Positions 1 through 4,888 of a DNA stretch of 5,388 bases are shown piece by piece. How positions within the stretch are numbered: position 1 is the first letter of the stretch; every line of letters begins with the position of its first letter. The stretch is taken from NCBI GenBank assembly GCA_030643455.1, contig DAOWLV010000251.1:1-5388 (forward strand), written 5' to 3'. The notes under the pieces were generated by a model. The model was not told where the DNA came from and made no database searches. It worked only from the letters and a program-made list of their open reading frames with translations. Made by a program: the position numbers and the translations under genes. The stretch is from Candidatus Krumholzibacteriia bacterium (GTDB taxonomy: Bacteria > Krumholzibacteriota > Krumholzibacteriia > LZORAL124-64-63).

Positions 1-1209
1 CGCACCCTCGGTCCCGGAAAGGCTGACGGACTCACCCTTGTCAAGATGCCGCAGGTACAGAAGGGTCACTCCGTCCTCGTCGGTGGCGGTAAAGGCCAGT
101 TTGGTGCCGTCGGGAGATACGGCAACCGGACCCGGGGATCCACCGTCCAAATCGTAATTAGTGTTTCCCGGGGGCGGAATCATGGTGTGTAAAACCGGAG
201 CGGGTTCCGGATTGGCCAGGACTTTCCAACCCAAAAAAGTGCCGGCAACCAGGCACGCCAGCGCTATCCCCACTATAAAAACAACCGGGGACTTGGCTGG
301 CACCGGTTTCCCGGGCTGGGCTACCATGCCCAGCTGGGAAAAACTCAAATTTGTTCCGCTGGCTCCACCATCCTGCAGGAAGATGCGTGCCTCTCCGATA
401 TCACGCAGACGTTGCTTGGGATTTCGTTCCAGGCAACGTTCGATCAACCGGCAAAGCTCGGGAGCCTCATCGACGGGCAAGGATTTCCAGTCGGGCTCCG
501 CGCGAAGAACGGCAGCCAGGGTGTCGCTGATGGTTTCCCCATGAAAGAGCTGATCGCCCGTCAGCATCTCGAACAGGATTACCCCGAAAGCCCAGATGTC
601 GGCTCGCCGGTCCACGTTGCTGCCGCGGGCCTGTTCCGGGCTCATGTAGGCCGCCGTGCCCAGAATGGCGCCCACCTGGGTCATGGCCGCAGTCATGGTT
701 GGAGAAGTGGATGACTCATTCTGATTGGGATCATCACCAAACCAGGCCTGGGCCAGTCCGAAGTCCAGGATCTTGACTTCACCTTCACCGGTTTCCATGA
801 TGTTGGCAGGCTTGAGATCACGATGGACGATGCCGGTTTCGTGGGCGGCTTCCAGGCCGGCGGCAATCTGGCGAGCGAGGTTCAGGGTCTCTTCAACCGG
901 GATGGGACCCTTTTTCATCCGCACGGTCAGTTCGGAACCTTCCACCAGTTCCATGACCAGGAAGCGGACCCCTTCCACTTCTTCAAACCCGTAAACCGAG
1001 GCCACATTGGCATGCTGGAGGCTGGCCAGGGCACGGGCCTCACGCTGAAAACGAGCCTCACGTTCGGGGTCTCCGCTCAATTCGGCGGGGAGGATCTTGA
1101 TGGCCACATCACGGCCCAGCTTGGTGTCTTTGGCCCGGAATACTTCACCCATCCCGCCCTTACCAAGCTTGTCCGTGATTTCGTAATGAAGCAGCGATTT
1201 GCCGATCAT
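1..1209 (-). CDS. Receptor-type Ser/Thr protein kinase with PD40/TolB-like sensor, C-terminus outside window
   Basis: Read on the minus strand, the frame is open from ATG at 1209 to the window edge: 403 residues, 3' partial. It is a Hanks-type (PknB-like) kinase that should phosphorylate Ser/Thr on unknown partners. Visible motifs: glycine loop LGKGGMGEVF (15-24), catalytic Lys38 in VAIK, HRDLKPAN at 129-136 with catalytic Asp131, DFG at 149-151, and SPE (190-192) in place of APE followed by the DIWAFG helix (204-209). All key catalytic residues are present, so it should be active. A hydrophobic segment at about 308-331 is a single membrane span, and residues 361-388 (VAVSPDGTKLAFT...LYLRHLD) look like the first PD40/WD40 blade of an extracytoplasmic propeller. 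The start is supported by GAGGG at 1216-1220, six bases upstream. It has its own promoter and is probably not part of the operon upstream. Typical relatives are roughly twice this length. The ligand of the propeller cannot be inferred. Confidence 0.95.
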   Translation of the reverse strand, partial: MIGKSLLHYEITDKLGKGGMGEVFRAKDTKLGRDVAIKILPAELSGDPEREARFQREARALASLQHANVASVYGFEEVEGVRFLVMELVEGSELTVRMKKGPIPVEETLNLARQIAAGLEAAHETGIVHRDLKPANIMETGEGEVKILDFGLAQAWFGDDPNQNESSTSPTMTAAMTQVGAILGTAAYMSPEQARGSNVDRRADIWAFGVILFEMLTGDQLFHGETISDTLAAVLRAEPDWKSLPVDEAPELCRLIERCLERNPKQRLRDIGEARIFLQDGGASGTNLSFSQLGMVAQPGKPVPAKSPVVFIVGIALACLVAGTFLGWKVLANPEPAPVLHTMIPPPGNTNYDLDGGSPGPVAVSPDGTKLAFTATDEDGVTLLYLRHLDKGESVSLSGTEGA

Positions 1210-1240
1210 CCCAATCCCTCACTGATAGGTTTTCAAATGC

Positions 1241-1260
1241 AAAAAAGTACTGACGTACTT
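1241..1260 (-). promoter_or_regulatory. Hairpin with U-run in the kinase leader
   Basis: The predicted leader RNA of the kinase contains AAGUAC-GUCA-GUACUU (1260-1245), a perfect 6-bp stem with a 4-base loop. Six U's (1246-1241) overlap the stem end by two bases. The shape resembles an intrinsic terminator or attenuator, but the stem has only two G-C pairs and would be weak. It lies between the promoter and the kinase start, so it could also be a DNA-binding palindrome. It is not placed to end the FG-GAP gene, because the kinase promoter lies in between. Confidence 0.3.
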
Positions 1261-1283
1261 CAATCACCCACTATATTACCAGG

Positions 1284-1313
1284 ATTTTACCACCGCCTGG
1301 ATTCCAGTGTCAA
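1284..1313 (-). promoter_or_regulatory. Sigma70-like promoter of the kinase gene
   Basis: On the minus strand there is a perfect -35 box TTGACA (1313-1308) and a -10 box TAAAAT (1289-1284), separated by 18 bases. Transcription would start near 1277, giving a leader of about 68 bases before the kinase ATG at 1209. The region is clearly more AT-rich than the genes around it. A shifted -10 (TATAGT at about 1276-1271) is possible but has no good -35 at the right distance. Confidence 0.6.
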
Positions 1314-1330
1314 TTAGATAATGAAATTGA
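1297..1330. promoter_or_regulatory. Inverted repeats over the kinase promoter, candidate operators
   Basis: Two inverted repeats overlap the promoter. CTGGA-T-TCCAG (1297-1307) is a perfect 5+5 palindrome lying inside the -35/-10 spacer. TCAATT (1310-1315) and AATTGA (1325-1330), nine bases apart, cover the -35 box and the AT-rich stretch behind it. Placement over core promoter elements would suit a repressor or other regulator. No known operator consensus is recognised, and short AT-rich repeats arise easily by chance. Confidence 0.3.
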
Positions 1331-1363
1331 TTACCATAGTCAAATATGCTGGTGTTGGACCGG

Positions 1364-2617
1364 TCAGCGCAGCAAGGTGATCTTGCGCTGCTCATCCGCT
1401 CCGGGCCAGCTCAGGCGCACGATGTACTGGCCCGAGGGAAGGTCTCTGCCGCGGTTGTCCCGGCCATCCCACGTGAACAACTGCTCGCCTGCCGGGAAGT
1501 TGCCGCGGGCCAGCCTGGCGACCCGCTGGCCCGCCACCGAGTAGATCGAAAGTACCACGTGCTGGGGTTCGACCAGGGCAAAGGCGAGATTCACGCGGGG
1601 ATTGAAGGGATTGGGGTACGCCGCGAGCGGTCCGGTCAAAGGCGGCAGCTGCACCGCGCTGATGATTTCCCGGCCCTCATAGAAATAGACCAGTCCTTCC
1701 GCGGACCCGATCAACACGTCGATATGGCCGCTCCCGGTCCAGTCGCACACGAAAGGCCGCGAGCGGGCCTCCCCGGGCAGGTCGATGACGCGACCGTCGG
1801 AAAGGACCTCGATGTAACTGGAGAAACCAGGATCGGTATCGGTGCCCACGTTGCCGTAGAGCAGAAGCTGGCCCGCCGTGTTGCCCACCAGCAAGTCGCG
1901 GATACCATCACCGTCGCAGTCGGCGAAATCCGGACTCGAACGACCGCCGGGCACCACCAGGTCGCCGCCCTCTTGCTGGATAATCAGTGCGGCTGCGAGC
2001 TGCGGTTCGCCGTTGCCTGCGGTGTCGAGGTAGATCCGCAACCGGCCGTCCCCGGCCCCGATCAGCAGATCATGCCGCCCGTCGAGGTTCCAGTCGACCC
2101 AGGCCGGCGTGGCGCGAAAACCGATGTCTATGTTTTCCGGCTGTTCAATGCCTGCCTGGACGAAGGCACCGGCGTCGAAGAGAGGCTCGCTGTCCGTTCC
2201 CACGTTGCGATAGATACGCACCGTGCCCTCGGCCGTGCCCACCAGGAGGTCCTTGCGTCCGTCGTCATCCCAGTTCACCACTCGTGGGAAGAGACCCAGG
2301 CAACCGGCGGCCGGCCAGGTCAGCGTATCCCCGTCGGCCATGGCATAGACGTACCCCGCGAAGACCGGCGCTTCCGCAGACCCGACGTTCCGGTAGACAC
2401 GCACCCGGCCGTTGGGGTAGCTGCTACCACCTTCGCCGACGATGAGGTCCCGTTTCCCGTCGGCATCCCAGTCGGCGCAGGAGGGAACGGAGTAGCCGAA
2501 GACCCACAGGTCCTCACCGGAGTCATGAACGATTTGCGGCGCCTCCAGTACGAGTTCGGCGGAAGCCGTCCCGGCGCTCAAGATCATTATCGCTGCTGCG
2601 ATGGAGAGATATTTCAT
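1364..2617 (-). CDS. Secreted FG-GAP/VCBS-type repeat protein with FlgD-like C-terminal tail
   Basis: The product is 417 residues from ATG at 2617. A signal peptide occupies about 1-20 (MKYLSIAAAI...TASA, cut after ASA). Five propeller-type repeats follow, each with an Asp-rich Ca2+-loop motif: DWDADGKRD (49-57), NWDDDGRKD (115-123), DWNLDGRHD (175-183), DCDGDGIRD (233-241) and the degenerate DWTGSGHID (292-300). Each is followed by LLVG...(R/Y)xYxNVG strands, and spacing is 58-66 residues. From 334 a tail (YPNPFNP ... WDGRDNRGR ... SGQYIVRL) matches the FlgD-Ig/Por-secretion type, which suggests export to the cell surface or medium. No catalytic motif is seen; a binding or adhesive role is inferred. 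The start overlaps the stop of the membrane-protein gene as ATGA. An alternative ATG at 2638 has a stronger Shine-Dalgarno (GAGGGGGG, 2650-2643) and adds seven residues (MRCRSES) without harming the signal peptide. No clear terminator follows the stop. Confidence 0.9.
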   Translation of the reverse strand: MKYLSIAAAIMILSAGTASAELVLEAPQIVHDSGEDLWVFGYSVPSCADWDADGKRDLIVGEGGSSYPNGRVRVYRNVGSAEAPVFAGYVYAMADGDTLTWPAAGCLGLFPRVVNWDDDGRKDLLVGTAEGTVRIYRNVGTDSEPLFDAGAFVQAGIEQPENIDIGFRATPAWVDWNLDGRHDLLIGAGDGRLRIYLDTAGNGEPQLAAALIIQQEGGDLVVPGGRSSPDFADCDGDGIRDLLVGNTAGQLLLYGNVGTDTDPGFSSYIEVLSDGRVIDLPGEARSRPFVCDWTGSGHIDVLIGSAEGLVYFYEGREIISAVQLPPLTGPLAAYPNPFNPRVNLAFALVEPQHVVLSIYSVAGQRVARLARGNFPAGEQLFTWDGRDNRGRDLPSGQYIVRLSWPGADEQRKITLLR

Positions 2618-3408
2618 GCTTTCGGACCTGCACCGCATGATTCCCCCCTCGAATATTGTTCGGCCTTGGGAGGCCTTCGTCGCCGCGCCGCGACAAACAG
2701 CCCCGACACCGCCAAAAACATCCCGCCGAAAAACAGGGGCCACGAGTACGCTACACCCGGATACCCGTTGGCCATGATGATGGCCGAATCTTCCACGAAC
2801 GACCAGTACCAGAGCACGAATCCAGACCCCACCAGGGCCAGAACCGGCCATGTCATTCGCAAGCCGGAACCTGAGGTCTCGCGAAGAATCAGCAAAACAC
2901 AGCTGACCACCATGTAGACACTGATGAGTACGGGAGCGAGTACCGGGCCGAACCAGGGCACGGGTATCAAAAACAGGCAATCCCATTCCAGTAATGAACC
3001 CGGCCAGCCGGAAAACAACCGCAAGCCGAGGTAGTATGTGATGTCCCAGACACCAAACATCAGGAAAAACATCGCGGTCCGGGTCCAAAAACCGGACGCC
3101 GCAAGCCACGCTACCGTCAAGAGCATGACAATGGTGCACGCTTCGCGAACATGTTCGATCCCGAAGCGGCCCAGTTGCGCCACGATCTCCTGGGTGTCGG
3201 TTCCGGGAGTAAAAAGGTTTCCCCTGAGATAGACGACACAGATGGCTTCCAGGAATCCCATGGCGATTGCGAATAGAGCGACGCACAACAATCGAGAAAG
3301 GACCGGGTGGCCCATTGAAACAGGGGAAGACTCCATAGACGATCCTGCATGTACCGGCAATTCATCAGGCATGGTTGTCCAGCCAGGGTTCTTGCCGAAC
3401 CGGATCAT
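2614..3408 (-). CDS. Uncharacterised six-helix integral membrane protein
   Basis: The product is 264 residues when started at 3408, where ATG overlaps the stop of the beta-helix gene as ATGA. Hydrophobic stretches suggest about six membrane helices: 36-61, 90-106, 111-131, 155-175, 186-204 and 223-241. The RRRR run at 242-245 should lie in the cytoplasm by the positive-inside rule. Notable polar residues in or next to helices are Glu54 (MGFLEA), Asp122 (FGVWDITYY) and the EWD triplet 141-143 before LFLIPVPWFGPVLAP. The combination FGVWDxxYY ... LFLIPVPWxGPVLAPV resembles, from memory, a widespread unnamed family; no function is known to me. The first 32 residues are polar and may not be translated: ATG at 3336 has AGGA six bases upstream and ATG at 3315 is also possible. 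It sits between two exported proteins in one operon, but this does not define its job. Confidence 0.85.
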   Translation of the reverse strand: MIRFGKNPGWTTMPDELPVHAGSSMESSPVSMGHPVLSRLLCVALFAIAMGFLEAICVVYLRGNLFTPGTDTQEIVAQLGRFGIEHVREACTIVMLLTVAWLAASGFWTRTAMFFLMFGVWDITYYLGLRLFSGWPGSLLEWDCLFLIPVPWFGPVLAPVLISVYMVVSCVLLILRETSGSGLRMTWPVLALVGSGFVLWYWSFVEDSAIIMANGYPGVAYSWPLFFGGMFLAVSGLFVAARRRRPPKAEQYSRGESCGAGPKA

Positions 3409-4091
3409 TTGATCAGGGCCATCCGTTTTGTCTCCGAGTACGTGCCAACTTCAAGGCGATAGAAATATATCCCCGATGGCACCTGGCGGCCGTGTTCGTC
3501 GGTACCGTACCAGACGACTTCCTGCCGACCAGGGGCCGACAGCCGATCGACCAGCGTGACAACCCGGCGGCCATCGACCCGGTAGATCGAAAGCCTCGTC
3601 TGCTGGGCTGTGGGCACTTCGTAGCTGATCGCTGTTGCGGGATTGAACGGATTGGGGAAGTTGGGGTACAGCCGGGCACCACCGGTGAGAATCCCCGGTG
3701 GTGGCACGGCAGAGGGTGCGTCGCAGCCGAGCCCGTGGGCTCCCATGAGCCCGCAGTCAGGGTTGAAACCGGACAGGCAGGGCGAGCCCGCCGCCAGGGT
3801 GAAGTCGTCGCCTTCCGGATCGCAGAACAGGGGATCCTCGCAGATGTTGCCGTCCTTACCCAGGAGTACCTCGATGTAACCTACCCAGTCGCCCCCGGCA
3901 TTGCCGTGGATGTCGGTGCAGTCGATGTGGGCGCTGCTCAAATTATCCACGTACACGCCGACACCATCGGCACTCGAAGCCACGATGCAGTGACTGAGCT
4001 CGACGTGCCCGCTGCAGTCGGACGAAATGTTGCCCCCGTAGGGAGCCGCGTTGCCGTAGAATGAGCACTGAACCAGTGCTGCACCGGACAT
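3405..4091 (-). CDS. C-terminal half of the split beta-helix protein, with FlgD-like sorting tail
   Basis: This 228-residue frame starts with the ATG directly after an in-frame UGA and is in the same frame as the gene half upstream. It has no signal peptide and no convincing Shine-Dalgarno of its own, so it makes sense only as the rest of a 440-position protein. Residues 4-64 continue the beta-helix rungs (VQCSFYGN, LSHCIV, IDCTDIHGN). Residues 66-123 are a Cys-rich end block (GGDWVG, GNICEDPLFCDP, DFTLAAGSPC, CGLMGAHGLGC) familiar from secreted beta-helix proteins of candidate phyla. Residues 142-228 are the tail: YPNFPNPFNP, then LSIYRVDGRRV, WYGTDEHGR and SGIYFYRL, ending KMALIK. It corresponds segment by segment to the tail of the FG-GAP protein. 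If the UGA is not read through or reinitiated, the operon makes a beta-helix protein lacking this sorting tail. Confidence 0.75.
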   Translation of the reverse strand: MSGAALVQCSFYGNAAPYGGNISSDCSGHVELSHCIVASSADGVGVYVDNLSSAHIDCTDIHGNAGGDWVGYIEVLLGKDGNICEDPLFCDPEGDDFTLAAGSPCLSGFNPDCGLMGAHGLGCDAPSAVPPPGILTGGARLYPNFPNPFNPATAISYEVPTAQQTRLSIYRVDGRRVVTLVDRLSAPGRQEVVWYGTDEHGRQVPSGIYFYRLEVGTYSETKRMALIK

Positions 4092-4094
4092 TCA
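4059..4094 (-). other. In-frame UGA with SECIS-like hairpin in the beta-helix gene
   Basis: The frame reads ...GGG-TTC-CGG-GCC-TGA-ATG-TCC..., with the TGA at 4094-4092. From the RNA just after it, AGCACUG-GUU-CAGUGCU (4080-4064) forms a 7-bp stem with a 3-base loop. GAAUG (4093-4089) pairs perfectly with CAUUC (4063-4059) as a lower stem that includes the last two bases of the UGA. An 8-base bulge (4088-4081) lies on the 5' side only. The 17-base apical hairpin begins 11 bases after the UGA and its loop begins with G, as in bacterial SECIS elements such as that of E. coli fdhF. The bulged U of the E. coli element is not seen. The structure is read by eye, without an energy calculation, and selenocysteine in this kind of protein would be unexpected. 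Confidence 0.4.
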
Positions 4095-4727
4095 GGCCCG
4101 GAAGCCGCCACCGTACTCATCAGCGGTATTCCTAATGAAGGTGCAGCGCGTCACCGAAGCGGTGGCTCCGTAGGTGCAGCACACCGAAACACCGCCACCG
4201 CTGACGGCGTGATTCCCGACAAACAGGCAGTCTTCGATGACGCCTTCCTCCCGCATGGTGATACCGCCGCCCTCGGAACCCTTGTTGTCGATGAAGTGGC
4301 AGTTGCGGATTGTCGCGTAAAGGCACGACACGCCGCCGGACCAGCCGTCGTTGCCCCTGGTGATGGTGATCCCCTCGATGATGCTGTCGAGGGTCTCCCC
4401 GCCATGAAGGGTGAAACCACGGTGGTTTTCCGAATCGCTGGCCTCGCAGTCGATGATGCAGGTGGTAGGATCACCGCTCGCCGAGCGAACCGTGATCTCC
4501 TTGCCATTGAAGACGAGATCCCGGTTGCCGTCTCCGGTGTAGACACCATCCATCAGCTCGACCACGTCTCCGTTCACGCATTGATCGATGGCGGCCTGGA
4601 TCGTCAGCGGACCACCCGGTTCGACGATGTAGATCTCCGCCGCGGCGCCGGTCGCAAGGATTGCGATCATGGTCAGGATCAGGATTTGTATCAGGGGTAG
4701 GGATAGGGGCAGGGATAGGACTTTCAT
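4092..4727 (-). CDS. N-terminal half of the secreted right-handed beta-helix protein, ends at in-frame UGA
   Basis: The product is 211 residues from ATG at 4727, preceded by AGGAGA (4738-4733) five bases upstream. A signal peptide spans about 1-30 (positive Lys2, hydrophobic core, cleavage after GAAA). Residues 41-94 (LTIQAAIDQCVNGDVVELMDG ... CIIDCE) are the usual opening of pectate-lyase-like beta-helix proteins. From 131 the chain has about 25-residue rungs with FxxN and GGG[IVF] motifs: FIDN 145-148, GGGI 153-156, FVGN 169-172, GGGV 177-180, FIRN 197-200, GGGF 206-209, much like Chlamydia PMP-type repeats. It stops at codon 212 in mid-domain, and the next codon continues the same fold in the same frame. 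No polysaccharide-lyase catalytic residues are recognised, so a binding or surface role is as likely as enzymatic activity. Alternatives for the break are a nonsense mutation, a sequence error, or recoding. Confidence 0.85.
   Translation of the reverse strand: MKVLSLPLSLPLIQILILTMIAILATGAAAEIYIVEPGGPLTIQAAIDQCVNGDVVELMDGVYTGDGNRDLVFNGKEITVRSASGDPTTCIIDCEASDSENHRGFTLHGGETLDSIIEGITITRGNDGWSGGVSCLYATIRNCHFIDNKGSEGGGITMREEGVIEDCLFVGNHAVSGGGVSVCCTYGATASVTRCTFIRNTADEYGGGFRA
4694..4717. repeat. Two 12-bp tandem units inside the signal-peptide coding region
   Basis: On the plus strand GGGGTAGGGATA (4694-4705) is followed directly by GGGGCAGGGATA (4706-4717), 11 of 12 bases identical. On the minus strand they encode the repeated Leu-Ser-Leu-Pro of the beta-helix signal peptide. 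Degenerate TCAGGA copies (4673-4678, 4679-4684) lie next to them. Gain or loss of a 12-base unit would keep the frame and change only the hydrophobic core length. Confidence 0.7.
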
Positions 4728-4732
4728 GATGG

Positions 4733-4754
4733 TCTCCTATCTCGTTGGTCGAGA
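4733..4754 (-). promoter_or_regulatory. Ribosome-binding site and adjacent leader hairpin of the beta-helix gene
   Basis: AGGAGA (4738-4733) lies five bases before the ATG at 4727 and fixes the start. Directly upstream, UCUCG-ACCAA-CGAGA (4754-4740) can form a 5-bp hairpin that ends one base before the ribosome-binding site. It could modulate access to that site, but five base pairs are weak evidence. Confidence 0.35.
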
Positions 4755-4785
4755 CATATCCCAGACACGAATGAAGCCTTCTTGC

Positions 4786-4794
4786 AGTGTACCA
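4786..4794 (-). promoter_or_regulatory. Possible extended -10 promoter of the beta-helix operon
   Basis: The minus strand reads TGG-TACACT (4794-4786), an extended -10 motif (TGn before a hexamer matching TATAAT at four of six positions). Transcription would start near 4779, about 50 bases before the ATG at 4727. No good -35 box is seen 16-18 bases upstream, so the call is tentative. Confidence 0.3.
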
Positions 4795-4813
4795 CATCTG
4801 GGGCCAGGAAAGG

Positions 4814-4839
4814 GGCCGGCCCGTTTGACACCACCGGCC
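4814..4839. promoter_or_regulatory. GC-rich inverted repeat around a TTGACA box upstream of tonB
   Basis: GGCCGG (4814-4819) and CCGGCC (4834-4839) form an inverted repeat with a 14-base spacer. The plus-strand hexamer TTGACA (4825-4830), a perfect -35 box, lies between the arms. The left arm is also part of a 10-base perfect palindrome (4813-4822). A -10 at normal spacing is poor (GATCGT, 4848-4853), so either another sigma factor or an activator is used, or the box is accidental. No Fur-box-like sequence, common for tonB genes, is visible. Confidence 0.25.
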
Positions 4840-4888
4840 TTGCGCCCGATCGTCATACACCTCCCCACATGGCGATTCCGAGGCCACC

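Noticed and set aside
823..1317. A 164-codon plus-strand frame
   Set aside because: It is the antisense shadow of the kinase domain, whose catalytic motifs are intact on the minus strand.
1358..1365. GACCGGTC palindrome at the FG-GAP stop codon as a terminator
   Set aside because: It is only 8 bases with no loop and no following T-run on the minus strand.
1346..2917. A 523-codon open frame on the plus strand
   Set aside because: It is antisense to the FG-GAP and membrane-protein genes, lacks any recognisable domain or ribosome-binding site, and reflects the GC-rich codon pattern of the true genes.
2639..3286. Upstream extension of the FG-GAP frame to 3286
   Set aside because: The added residues are Arg/His-rich and out of frame with the clear six-helix membrane protein; the signal peptide begins at 2617 (or 2638).
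4092..4094. A general UGA-to-sense genetic code change
   Set aside because: The same window uses TGA as a normal stop at the ends of three genes (3405, 2614, 1364), so a genome-wide reassignment is unlikely.
4085..4100. Frameshift as the cause of the beta-helix gene break
   Set aside because: 4727 and 4091 differ by a multiple of three, so both halves are in one frame and only a stop codon separates them.
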